This document shows, in pieces, positions 45,740 to 53,873 of a stretch of DNA of 64,000 nucleotides (the first letter of the stretch is position 1; the number at the start of each line of letters is the position of its first letter). The DNA is from DSUN01 sp035527715 (lineage in GTDB: Bacteria > Planctomycetota > PUPC01 > DSUN01). The stretch is taken from NCBI GenBank assembly GCA_035527715.1, contig DATKZY010000194.1:19525-83524 (forward strand). The letters run 5' to 3'. The notes below the pieces were generated by a model. The model saw only the letters and a program-made list of their open reading frames with translations. It searched no databases and was not told the DNA's origin. The translations under genes were made by a program, and so were the position numbers.

Positions 45740-46663
45740 TTAGAAACGGGTCTCGAAGCCCTCGAAGCCGCCCTCGGCCGGCTCGTCCTTGACATCGAGC
45801 TTTTCGACCTTGGCGGCGCGAGGGCCGGTCTTGAGCTTCTCGAGGAGGGCGGCCACCTTGTCGGGCGGGCCCTCGACAACGGCCTCCACGCGCCCGTCGC
45901 GCAGGTTCTTCACCCAGCCCGTGAGCTTCAGCATCCGGGCCTCGCGCTCGGTGAAGGCGCGGAAGCCCACGCCCTGCACGCGGCCGCTGAGGAAGGCGTG
46001 CACCCGCTTCGCCCCCTCGACCGCCTTGGGCATCATTCGCTCGAAGATGACGACGGCGGGCGTGCCCGGCTTCGGCAGCGCGGGCGCGTTGGGCTTGTAG
46101 ATGTTCTGCTCCTTGCACTCGGCGCGCGGGTTCTGGAGGAGCGGCGTGGCGTCGAGCCAGTGCAGGCCGACGATGTTCTTCGACACGTAGGCCTGGAGCG
46201 ACTCCTTGTTTGTCGCCGGGTCGAAGCCTTTGAGGGAGCCGGTGAAGACCCAGGGGCCGGGCTCCAACGGCTTGCCGGTCTTGGCGGAGAACACGAGCTC
46301 GTCGGCGGGTCGGCGGACTTTTTTGCCGCCGGCCTCGTATTCGGCGAGGATGCGCACGCCTTTCCCCTTGGGCGGGTCGCCCTCCCTGGCCGGCTCGCCG
46401 GGCTCCAGGCCGATCTTGAGGAGGGCTCGGAGCAGTTCCTCGGGCGTGCAGTCCACCACGAGGACCGTCTCATACTCCTTGCCGCCCTTGGCCACGACGA
46501 GGTACTCGATGGCCCCCTTCAGCACGTCGTACGTGCCCTGCTTCGCGAACGCCCCCGCGACGGACACCGTCTTCGCCTTCTCGTCCACGGCGATCGTCTC
46601 GGCCGCGGCGGCGAGGCCGCCCTGAAGCACACACGCCGCCAGCACGACGCGCGACCAGGACAT
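45740..46663 (-). CDS. Exported YdjY-domain/acylphosphatase fusion
   Basis: A 307-aa protein. The ATG at 46663 gives a signal peptide (SRVVLAACVLQGGLAAAAE) and has GAGGAG upstream. Residues ~25-200 match the YdjY-type domain found in planctomycete exported proteins (K-G-A-I-E-Y-L-V-V, C-T-P-E-E-L-L-R-A-L, G-P-W-V-F-T-G-S). Residues ~220-307 are a full acylphosphatase domain: GRVQGVGFR with R235 and WVKNLRDG with N253. The spacing of 18 equals that of the catalytic Arg and Asn in known acylphosphatases, so the domain should be active. An exported acylphosphatase fused to YdjY is unusual. First gene of the 46663-34329 operon. Confidence 0.85.
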   Translation of the reverse strand: MSWSRVVLAACVLQGGLAAAAETIAVDEKAKTVSVAGAFAKQGTYDVLKGAIEYLVVAKGGKEYETVLVVDCTPEELLRALLKIGLEPGEPAREGDPPKGKGVRILAEYEAGGKKVRRPADELVFSAKTGKPLEPGPWVFTGSLKGFDPATNKESLQAYVSKNIVGLHWLDATPLLQNPRAECKEQNIYKPNAPALPKPGTPAVVIFERMMPKAVEGAKRVHAFLSGRVQGVGFRAFTEREARMLKLTGWVKNLRDGRVEAVVEGPPDKVAALLEKLKTGPRAAKVEKLDVKDEPAEGGFEGFETRF

Positions 46664-46716
46664 CACGGGGGAGCTCCTCATCGGGGTTGCGAACGCTCGC
46701 GCCACCGTCGCGGGGC

Positions 46717-46722
46717 ATTATA
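46717..46722 (-). promoter_or_regulatory. -10 element upstream of the YdjY-acylphosphatase operon
   Basis: A perfect TATAAT on the minus strand (46722-46717), 54 nt before the start codon. The sequence at -35 spacing (CAGCAT) is weak, so an activator may be needed. Confidence 0.5.
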
Positions 46723-46775
46723 GCAGCACGCGAGCGGGAATGCTGTAAAAGGATGTAAATGCTTGTGAGAGCGCG

Positions 46776-48923
46776 TCACGGCGAGGCCGACGGCACCACC
46801 GTGTAGACGCGGTAGTGGTCGCCCTGGTCGAGCAGCGTGAAGAAGTCGGGGCGAGCCCGAATCCAGCCCATCTCGACCGGCTCGCGGCGGCGGTCGTCCA
46901 GCGGCAGATCCGGGTTGAGTTGCATGAAGAGGTGAGTGGCCTCCGCCCGCTGAAGGTTCGCCCACCAGATGCCGAAATCGGCAGACATGTGCTCCTCGGA
47001 CATCTGCCGCCGCCCCCCCCGCGTGGCGTCCGTGTAGACGTAGACCACGCGGTTCTGAAGCCGTCGGCCCATCAGCGGGTAGAAGAACCAGTGGTGGCCG
47101 ACCCTGGGCTCGTAGCTCGCAAGGGCGATGGTCTTCGGCGCGCGCGGGTCGTCGCAGAAGGCCCAGCCCGCCGCCCAGTAGCGAGGGACGGGGTGCAGGT
47201 CGAGGCGGGTGGCGTAGAACTCGTCCCGCTTCTCGTCCCGCACCCATTGCACGGCGACGGACCCGCCGGCCAGGAGGCCAACGGCCAACACACTCGCCGC
47301 GACCCTCGCCGTCCGAGGCCGCAGCCGGCGGCCTCGCCACCACAGGCCCGCGGCCAGCGCCGCCGGCAGCAGCACCGCCAGCGCGGGAAGCAGCAGCTCG
47401 GAGTCGGGGAGAATGCACATGGCGCACATGTCGTACAGGAGGAGGCCGCAGAAAGCAGCCCGCACGACGCCTCTCGTCCGCGGCTGCGGAAGCAGGGAGA
47501 CGCCGAACATGGCGCACACGGCCATCAGGCCGACCGGTGCGGCCAGCAGGCGGTAGCTGCTGTCGTACCAGAAGCGCCGGACCGCGAGCACCGCGTCCGA
47601 CGTGTCGAGATAGAAGAGCGCGATCGGCGCGGCCCAGGCCAGCGTGAGGCACCAGAGCGGGCCTCGCGCCGGCGCCCGTCGGGCCAGCACCAGCGCCAGG
47701 ACGGCCAGGCTCGCGAGCAGCGGGAGCTTCGGCCCCCAACTGAGCGGGGTGGGCTCCATGCCATAGACATAGGTCAGCGACCTCTTGACCTGACGCACGT
47801 CGTCGCGCCAACTGCCACGCCCCAGACGCGCGGTCAGCTCGGCGACCGCGGGCGAGCCGGGGAAGACCTCGGCGCCCAGCAGGCGCACGGTCGCGGGGTA
47901 CATCGGGTTGCCGACCTCGATCCAGTTCCGGGCGTACGGGTAGCCGCCAGCCGCCGCCACGATGCCGCCGCCCATCGCCAGGGCAGCCAGCCCGCGGCGC
48001 ACGCGCGGCCCCTGCCGGCGGAACGACACCCCGACGGCGAGCAGGCACAGAATCCCCGCCGGCGCGATCGCCGAGTACTTCGCGCCCACGGCCAGGCCCG
48101 ACGCCAGGAACACGAGCACGGCGTCGGCCCGGCCGCCTCCTTTGACGTAGCGCACCAGGAACAGCGCCGCGCAGCAGAGCAGAGCCGCGGCAAACACGTC
48201 GGTATACTGAGTCGTCAGATACGCCAGGACGGCGGGCGACACGCACACCAGGCCGGCGCCGAGCGAGCTGTCCTCGCAGCCGACGCCCAGCTCGCGGCAC
48301 AGGCCGTACACGCTCAGCGCCAGCAGGGCCACGAACGGGAAGTTCACGAAGTTCACCAGGAAGTCGCTGTGGAACGGCAGCATCGTCCACGCCACGATGG
48401 CCTCGAAGTGAATCGGGAAGTGAGCGGCGACCTCCATCGCCTGCGGCAGGGCAAAATGAGCCATGCGGCCCGTCTGTACCCACGTGCCCGCGAAGTAGTC
48501 GTGATATGTCAGCGAGTCGTACGAGAGCGGCGGGTGGAACGCCGCACGGAAGGCAGCAGAGAGGAGCAGGATGCCGACGCCCAGGGCGAGCAGCGCGCCT
48601 CGGGAGCGCACGACCACGCGCAGCCAGCCCGCGACCTTGTGGCGGTCGGCCCAGAAGCCGCCGCACGAGGTCCTGCGGAGATGGGCGACCACGCCGATGG
48701 CGACGGCCGCGAGGGTCGCCGCCTGCGGCGTGAACAGGCCGGCCAGTGCGAGAGGATAGAAGATGGCGAGGGCAAGGGCGACGGCGATGACGCCCGTCGC
48801 GGCCAGGCGCGTCGCCGCGCCCGCCGAAGGCCACCAGCGCCGCGCCGCAAGATGCGCAGCATAGAGCAGCGCCCCGTTGGCCGCCACCGTCAGCAGCAGG
48901 CCGCGTATCGTTTCCAGGTACAA
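46776..48923 (-). CDS. Polytopic membrane protein, GT-C glycosyltransferase-like
   Basis: A 715-aa protein with about a dozen hydrophobic segments and a soluble C-terminal ~150 residues. The first periplasmic loop (SYDSLTYHDYFAGTWVQTG) has the acidic and aromatic character of the catalytic loop of lipid-phosphosugar-dependent GT-C enzymes, and Y-P-Y-A-R-N-W-I-E-V-G-N-P-M-Y-P is typical of such proteins. The donor and acceptor are unknown. It is the last gene of the rSAM block, 10 nt after the B12 radical-SAM gene, suggesting it handles the modified product at the membrane. Confidence 0.75.
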   Translation of the reverse strand: MYLETIRGLLLTVAANGALLYAAHLAARRWWPSAGAATRLAATGVIAVALALAIFYPLALAGLFTPQAATLAAVAIGVVAHLRRTSCGGFWADRHKVAGWLRVVVRSRGALLALGVGILLLSAAFRAAFHPPLSYDSLTYHDYFAGTWVQTGRMAHFALPQAMEVAAHFPIHFEAIVAWTMLPFHSDFLVNFVNFPFVALLALSVYGLCRELGVGCEDSSLGAGLVCVSPAVLAYLTTQYTDVFAAALLCCAALFLVRYVKGGGRADAVLVFLASGLAVGAKYSAIAPAGILCLLAVGVSFRRQGPRVRRGLAALAMGGGIVAAAGGYPYARNWIEVGNPMYPATVRLLGAEVFPGSPAVAELTARLGRGSWRDDVRQVKRSLTYVYGMEPTPLSWGPKLPLLASLAVLALVLARRAPARGPLWCLTLAWAAPIALFYLDTSDAVLAVRRFWYDSSYRLLAAPVGLMAVCAMFGVSLLPQPRTRGVVRAAFCGLLLYDMCAMCILPDSELLLPALAVLLPAALAAGLWWRGRRLRPRTARVAASVLAVGLLAGGSVAVQWVRDEKRDEFYATRLDLHPVPRYWAAGWAFCDDPRAPKTIALASYEPRVGHHWFFYPLMGRRLQNRVVYVYTDATRGGRRQMSEEHMSADFGIWWANLQRAEATHLFMQLNPDLPLDDRRREPVEMGWIRARPDFFTLLDQGDHYRVYTVVPSASP

Positions 48924-48933
48924 GGCCGCCTCC

Positions 48934-50331
48934 TCACCAGCGTCGCCAGAACATCGCGGGGACCGCCCGGGCCATGGTCTTCAGCCGCACGAGCACGCGG
49001 TCGTAGGGGTGGCAGATGCACTTCCACAGGTAGCGCGGCGTGAGGTAGAAGCGGCGGTAGGCCCGCTTCGCCATCGCGCGGATCCGCTCGTTGGGGAACT
49101 GCGGCATGTCGGGCTCGCCCCGCTCGTTGAGCCACCCCTCCTTCTTCATCATCTCATAATAGGGCGTGCAGGGAAAGGGGATCATGAGCTGGAACTGCGC
49201 GGTGTAGGGGTCGAGGCGCTTCGCCCAGGCGATGGTCCTCTCGAACGACTCGGGCGTCTCGCCCGGGAAGCCGACCGCGAAGTCGCCGTGGATGCGCAGG
49301 CCCGCCCGCTTCGCGTCCTCGGTGAACCTCGTCATCCGCTCGACCGTGACGCCCTTCCTGATCCGTTGGAGCACCTCGGGGTCGCCGGATTCGTAGCCGA
49401 CGTGGAGGTTGCGGCACCCCGCCCGCTTCATCAGCTTGAGCACGTCGCAGCTCATGTTGCCCCGCGCGTAGCACGACCACGGCAGGCGAATGCCCGCCGC
49501 GAGCTTCGCCTCGCAGAACTCGCGGGCACGCGACTCGGGGAACGTGTCGTCCTGGATCATCACCGACCGCACCCGCGGCAGGTCGCGCTCGATGAAGCGA
49601 AGCTCCTCGATGACGTTGCCGATCGAGCGGACGTTGTAGTTGGTGCCGCACACGTAGGTGTGCACCCACAGGCAATAGGTGCAATGGCCGTAGCAGCAGC
49701 CGCGGCCGGTCAGAATGTCCATGAACGGGAACAGCTCGGAGGGGGTCTTATAGCGGCGGAGGTCCACCTGGCTCGCCAGGAAGCGCGAGACGAACGGAAT
49801 GGCGTCCAGCTCCTCGCTCGTGAGATAGGGGCGGACTGGGTTGCGGAGGATGCCGTCGCCCTCCTTGCGGACGAGGTTGCGCACCTCGGCGGGCGGGCGC
49901 CCCGCGGCCAGCTCGGCGATGGGGTGCTCGAACTGGCCGACGACGAGTTTCGTGATGACCCGCGCCTTGGCGAGCGTGGCCTCGGGGTCAATCGAGGCGA
50001 AGGGGCCGACGATTACGGCGTCGCAGCCCAACTCCTCGACCAGCGGCTCGGCGAAGTCGAGGTCGTTCTGCTCGCTCAGGCGGCCGGTGTAGAGCACGAG
50101 CAGGTCGGGACGGAACTCGCGCACGATGCGTCGCGTGGCCTCGTGGTCGAGGTAGTGGGCCGGGGCGTCCACCAGCTTCACCGCGTGGCCCTGTGCCTCG
50201 AGCCACGCGCCGCAGTAGCCGAGGAGGATGGGATACCATTGCGTGGCCGAGAGCGACACGAAGTCGCAGCGGGCGTTCCGCATGTATTCGGGCACGAATG
50301 GGGCGGAGAGCAGGAGCACACGCATGGGCAT
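48934..50331 (-). CDS. B12-binding-type radical SAM protein (1 of 3)
   Basis: A 465-aa enzyme. An N-terminal Rossmann-like B12-binding region (MRVLLLSAPFVP, DLLVLYTGR) precedes the radical-SAM domain with C213-YGH-C217-TY-C220 for the 4Fe-4S cluster, then VMIQDDTFPES, CRNLHVGYESGD and GDFAVGFPGETPESFERT, all usual for B12-dependent class B methylases and relatives. No DxHxxG corrinoid motif is obvious, so cobalamin binding may be base-off or lost. The stop/start junction TGATG with the preceding gene indicates coupling; an ATG two codons inside is an alternative start. Confidence 0.88.
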   Translation of the reverse strand: MPMRVLLLSAPFVPEYMRNARCDFVSLSATQWYPILLGYCGAWLEAQGHAVKLVDAPAHYLDHEATRRIVREFRPDLLVLYTGRLSEQNDLDFAEPLVEELGCDAVIVGPFASIDPEATLAKARVITKLVVGQFEHPIAELAAGRPPAEVRNLVRKEGDGILRNPVRPYLTSEELDAIPFVSRFLASQVDLRRYKTPSELFPFMDILTGRGCCYGHCTYCLWVHTYVCGTNYNVRSIGNVIEELRFIERDLPRVRSVMIQDDTFPESRAREFCEAKLAAGIRLPWSCYARGNMSCDVLKLMKRAGCRNLHVGYESGDPEVLQRIRKGVTVERMTRFTEDAKRAGLRIHGDFAVGFPGETPESFERTIAWAKRLDPYTAQFQLMIPFPCTPYYEMMKKEGWLNERGEPDMPQFPNERIRAMAKRAYRRFYLTPRYLWKCICHPYDRVLVRLKTMARAVPAMFWRRW

Positions 50332-51344
50332 CAGTCCTTGGGCGCCCTGCCCGGGCGGTAGCGGAAGCGGCAGATCCAGGTCTCGACGCGGGGAACCCAC
50401 CGGTTCACCGTGAACTGATGGAACAGGGCGCTGCCGAGCACCGCCAGCGAGCCGGGCTGGACCATATTGCAGTCCTTGCACAGAGGGACTTCGGCGTAGC
50501 GTCCCGCGATGAGTTTGCGCCGGAGCTCGATCATCTTTTCGCTGTTCCACAGCTCGGCCAGGGTCGCCTCGCGAAGGTTGCCGAGCACATACGAGGCATC
50601 GGCGTCCTGGCAGCAGGGCACGAGGTCGCCGTTCCACTTGATGTGGGGATTGCTCCAGGGCCAGAAGCAGGGGCCGGTGCGGCGGGGGTTCACGAAGCGC
50701 TCGCCGCGCCGGTCGCCCGAGTAGGTCACCTGCCGCAGGCGGATGGCGTCCACGCCGGGCACGCGCCACAGGCGAAGGTAGTCGCGGGCCTCGCCCTCGG
50801 TCTCGGGCATGTAGATGGACTGCATGACGACGAACGTGCGGAGATGCCGCTCCTGCTTCAGCTTGAGGTAGTGGCGGACGTTGGCGAGGGTGGTGTCGAA
50901 GCGAGCGTTGACGCGGATCCTCTCGTACGTGGCCGCCGTGGCGCCATCGAAGGCGAACATCAGGTAGTCGAGACCGCAGGCGGCGAGACGCTCGGCGGCG
51001 GGGGGGGTGAGCAGCGTGGCGTTCGTGGAGATGCCGGTGCGCACCCCACGCTCCCGGGCGTAGCGGACCATCGCGTCGAACTGCGGGTGCAGGAGCGGCT
51101 CGCCCATGTCCTGGAGCCACACGAACTCCAGGTAGTCGCGTCCCTCGTCAATGATCTTCTGGAAGAGCGCCAGGTCCATGTCGCCGAGGGGGCGGGTCAT
51201 CTGGCCTCGCGGGCACATGATGCACTTGAGGTTGCAGCGATTGGTCGGCTCGATGCCGACCATGCGCGGGAGGCCCGCCGAATGCGCCCGGCGCAGGAGG
51301 AAGCTCTTGGCGAGCCGCCAGCGGTTGCGGAGATGCCGGAGCAC
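50331..51344 (-). CDS. Radical SAM/SPASM protein
   Basis: A 337-aa enzyme with C37-NLK-C41-IM-C44 binding the SAM cluster, the GEP motif in DMGEPLLHP, a STNATLL segment and LMFAFDGATAATYERIR, as in AlbA/PqqE/MoaA-type enzymes. The C-terminal part has PCCQDADASYVLGN and PLCKDCNM, cysteines of a SPASM auxiliary cluster. SPASM enzymes often modify peptides or complex metabolites, but no precursor-peptide gene was found near. A basic N-terminal helix (RNRWRLAKSFLLRR) may dock at the membrane. It lies 3 nt after the gene at 51348. Confidence 0.9.
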   Translation of the reverse strand: MLRHLRNRWRLAKSFLLRRAHSAGLPRMVGIEPTNRCNLKCIMCPRGQMTRPLGDMDLALFQKIIDEGRDYLEFVWLQDMGEPLLHPQFDAMVRYARERGVRTGISTNATLLTPPAAERLAACGLDYLMFAFDGATAATYERIRVNARFDTTLANVRHYLKLKQERHLRTFVVMQSIYMPETEGEARDYLRLWRVPGVDAIRLRQVTYSGDRRGERFVNPRRTGPCFWPWSNPHIKWNGDLVPCCQDADASYVLGNLREATLAELWNSEKMIELRRKLIAGRYAEVPLCKDCNMVQPGSLAVLGSALFHQFTVNRWVPRVETWICRFRYRPGRAPKD

Positions 51345-51347
51345 GGC

Positions 51348-52415
51348 TCACTTCCTCCTGAGGCGTGGCCGGCCGAAGCCTCGCCCCGCATAGCTGCGAA
51401 ACAGGTCCCACATCACGCCCAGATCGAGGCTCAGAAGCAGATTCATGTTGTTGCTGCACGGCGAGAAGCAGGTGTGGCAGCGGTGGTCCTGGATGTGGCG
51501 CCAGGCCTCCTGGAACCCGACCTCGAAGAGGTTCTTCACGGGCAACACGTCCACCAGTTGGGGACAGGGGTAGACGTCGCCGTTGGCGTCCACGAGCACG
51601 GAGTAGCGGCCCGCGTTGCAGGGGAAGTGGCGGAAGGCGGGCCTCGCGTCGCCCAGGAACTTGTCGGTCGAGAAGTCGGGCCACTGCCGCACGTATTCGT
51701 AGAGCTTGGCGGCGAAGAGGATGGGCGCCCCGGCCCGCTTGCGCGCCACCACGTCGGCGAAGTAGCGCCGGTACTCCTCTGCCGTGGCCATGAGGTCGGC
51801 GATCGGCTGCTTGCCATCGGGCTGCGTCTGGTTGATCAGCGGGATGAAGCTGAGGCAGAAGCCGAGCTCCCGCGCGGTTGCCACCAGGAAATCGAGGTCG
51901 TCGAGGGTGGCGCGGGTCACGACCGTGCTGGTCTGCACGGGGATGCCCTCGGCGCGTGCGACGCGGATGGCGTGCAGGGCGCGGTCGAAGGAGCCCTGGC
52001 CGCGGTTGGCGTCGTGGCCTTCCCTGGCTCCGTCGAGGCTGACCGAGAGGAGGTCGAGCTGCCGGCACGCGTCGAGCTTCCGCTCGACGAGGTCGCCGTT
52101 GGTCGTCAGGGCGCATTCCGCTCCGCGCTCCTTGACGCGGCGCACGAGGTCGCCGATGTCGGCCCGCACGAGGGGCTCGCCGCCGACCAGGCTGATGCGC
52201 CGAGCCCCGGCGCGGGCCAGCTCATCAATCACCCGCAGGGCGTCGGCCGTCGGCAGCTCGGGGTGCTCGCGAGCGTAGTAGCGCGCGTAGCAGTAGGTGC
52301 ACCTGGCTGTGCAGCGGTTGGTCACCGAGAACTGAGCGATGAGCGGCACGCGCCGCCGCGTGAGGCGGGCGAAGGCCAGTCGCGCCAGGAAGCTCAGGTT
52401 AGCGCGCAGGCCCAT
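51348..52415 (-). CDS. Radical SAM/SPASM-type protein
   Basis: A 355-aa enzyme with C35-TAR-C39-TY-C42, VGGEPLVRADI, LTTNGDL and LSVSLDGAREGHD. Additional cysteines follow in the C-terminal part (HFPCNAGR, VYPCPQLVD, HRCHTCFSPCSNN), consistent with SPASM/twitch clusters. The N-terminus resembles that of the 50331-51344 protein (basic helix, then aromatic segment). Its start overlaps the previous gene by 17 nt, so expression is tightly coupled. The reaction is unknown. Confidence 0.9.
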   Translation of the reverse strand: MGLRANLSFLARLAFARLTRRRVPLIAQFSVTNRCTARCTYCYARYYAREHPELPTADALRVIDELARAGARRISLVGGEPLVRADIGDLVRRVKERGAECALTTNGDLVERKLDACRQLDLLSVSLDGAREGHDANRGQGSFDRALHAIRVARAEGIPVQTSTVVTRATLDDLDFLVATARELGFCLSFIPLINQTQPDGKQPIADLMATAEEYRRYFADVVARKRAGAPILFAAKLYEYVRQWPDFSTDKFLGDARPAFRHFPCNAGRYSVLVDANGDVYPCPQLVDVLPVKNLFEVGFQEAWRHIQDHRCHTCFSPCSNNMNLLLSLDLGVMWDLFRSYAGRGFGRPRLRRK

Positions 52416-53766
52416 GCCAGCTCCTCACGTATCGGCGCAGCGCCGAGAGAAGGCTCCGCGCGTCCAGTTGGCACACCTGCCGCAGGGTGCGGAGGGGCCG
52501 CGCGAACGGCAGCCGCCGCACGATTCGCTCGCGGATCGCGACCAGGTCGAGGTCGGAGCGATAGGGCAGCCGGTCGCCGCCGGGATCGTAGGTCGTCCAA
52601 TCGGTCGAGAGCCCGCCGTCCCTGGCCATCTCGTCGTAGAGCGCCGTGCCCGGCAGCGGGATGGCCACGTTGACCTGGACCGCATCGGCGCCGAGCCGGC
52701 GGATCAGCTTCAGGATACGGCCCGGGTACTCCCGCTCCGAGCAGGGCGCGTCGCGGAAGAGCATCACGTAGGCCACGGTCGAAAGCCCCGCCTGCCGCGC
52801 GGCGCGGAACGCCTCGAAGACGTCGTGCGACGTGATCCCCTTGCGCACTTCGTCGAGAAGCTGGAGGTCCTCGACTCCGAACATCGCGTGGCGGCATCCG
52901 GCGCGCTTCATCAGGCGCAGCATCTCGATGCCCGCCGGCCGGGCGCGCAGGTTGCACGACCAGCGCACGCCGACGGCGCGGCGCAGCATCTCCTCGCAGA
53001 ACGCCGCGACCCAGCGCTCGGAGACGTTGAAGGTCGCGTCGAGGAACATCGCCTCGCGCACGCCGTACTGGTCGCGCAGCGCCACCAACTCGTCCACGAC
53101 GCGGCCGGGCGACTGGCTGCGATACTTCGGCCCGAACAGGATCGGGTGCTGGCAGAACGTGCAGCGGAACGGGCAGCCGCGGGCGGTGAGCATCATCGTG
53201 AAGCGCCGCCCCCGCGGAATGTAGGGGGCGTGGTACAGCGAGAGGTCCAGAAGGCTCAAGTCCTGGTACGGCAGGTCGTCGAGAGAGTCGACGTACGCTG
53301 GCGGCGTGTCGGCCGGTGTCTGGCCCGGCCGCACTACGCCGTCGTGGCCGCCCGGGCTGCCCAAAGCGTTGCGCAGGGCGGCCTCGGGATCGCCCCACAG
53401 AATGGCGTCCACGCCGTGCTCGAACGCCTCGGCGGGGAACGCGAGCGCGTGGGTGCCGAAGACCAGGCGCTGCGCGCCGGGGCGGGCGGCCCCGAGGATG
53501 CGGTAGTCGAGCGGGGCCGACGGCGTCGTGAGGTTCAGCACGACCGCGTCGGGCGGAAAGCGCTCCTGGATCTCGCGGAACAGGGCGAGGGGGGCAGAGG
53601 CGTAGCGAAGCTCGGCGAGCGCCACCTCGTGGCCGTCGCGGCGCAACGACGCGCCGATCGCGGCCAGGTCCGAAGGCGGCACCCGGCTGCCGGCCGTGCT
53701 CGTCTGCTGGCAGAGCCACACCTTCACGAACTCAGGCGCCAGCGTTGTGGCGAGCAGAACCCGCAT
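52399..53766 (-). CDS. B12-binding-type radical SAM protein (2 of 3)
   Basis: A 455-aa enzyme. The N-terminal ~150 residues form a B12-binding-like Rossmann domain (DLAAIGASLRRDGHEVAL, VVLNLTTPSAP, LVFGTHALAFPAE). The radical-SAM cluster motif is C198-PFR-C202-TF-C205. Later VREAMFLDATFNV, GCRHAMFGVEDL and NVAIPLPGTALYDEM fit the family. First gene of its operon: AGGAGG lies 8 nt before the ATG and an extended -10 promoter is at 53830-53838. Confidence 0.9.
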   Translation of the reverse strand: MRVLLATTLAPEFVKVWLCQQTSTAGSRVPPSDLAAIGASLRRDGHEVALAELRYASAPLALFREIQERFPPDAVVLNLTTPSAPLDYRILGAARPGAQRLVFGTHALAFPAEAFEHGVDAILWGDPEAALRNALGSPGGHDGVVRPGQTPADTPPAYVDSLDDLPYQDLSLLDLSLYHAPYIPRGRRFTMMLTARGCPFRCTFCQHPILFGPKYRSQSPGRVVDELVALRDQYGVREAMFLDATFNVSERWVAAFCEEMLRRAVGVRWSCNLRARPAGIEMLRLMKRAGCRHAMFGVEDLQLLDEVRKGITSHDVFEAFRAARQAGLSTVAYVMLFRDAPCSEREYPGRILKLIRRLGADAVQVNVAIPLPGTALYDEMARDGGLSTDWTTYDPGGDRLPYRSDLDLVAIRERIVRRLPFARPLRTLRQVCQLDARSLLSALRRYVRSWHGPAR

Positions 53767-53829
53767 CCGGGCGGCCTCCTCTCACGGCGGCGAGTCCCCC
53801 ACAAGCGGTTGAAGCCGCTGCCGTCGTGC

Positions 53830-53838
53830 ATTATATCA
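53830..53838 (-). promoter_or_regulatory. Extended -10 promoter of the second rSAM operon
   Basis: TGATATAAT on the minus strand is an exact TGnTATAAT extended -10, 64 nt before the ATG at 53766. No -35 hexamer is visible, which is normal for this promoter class. It splits the cluster into two operons. Confidence 0.6.
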
Positions 53839-53873
53839 TATCCCCCAGCGAGACGCCTGGGTGGGGCCGCAGC

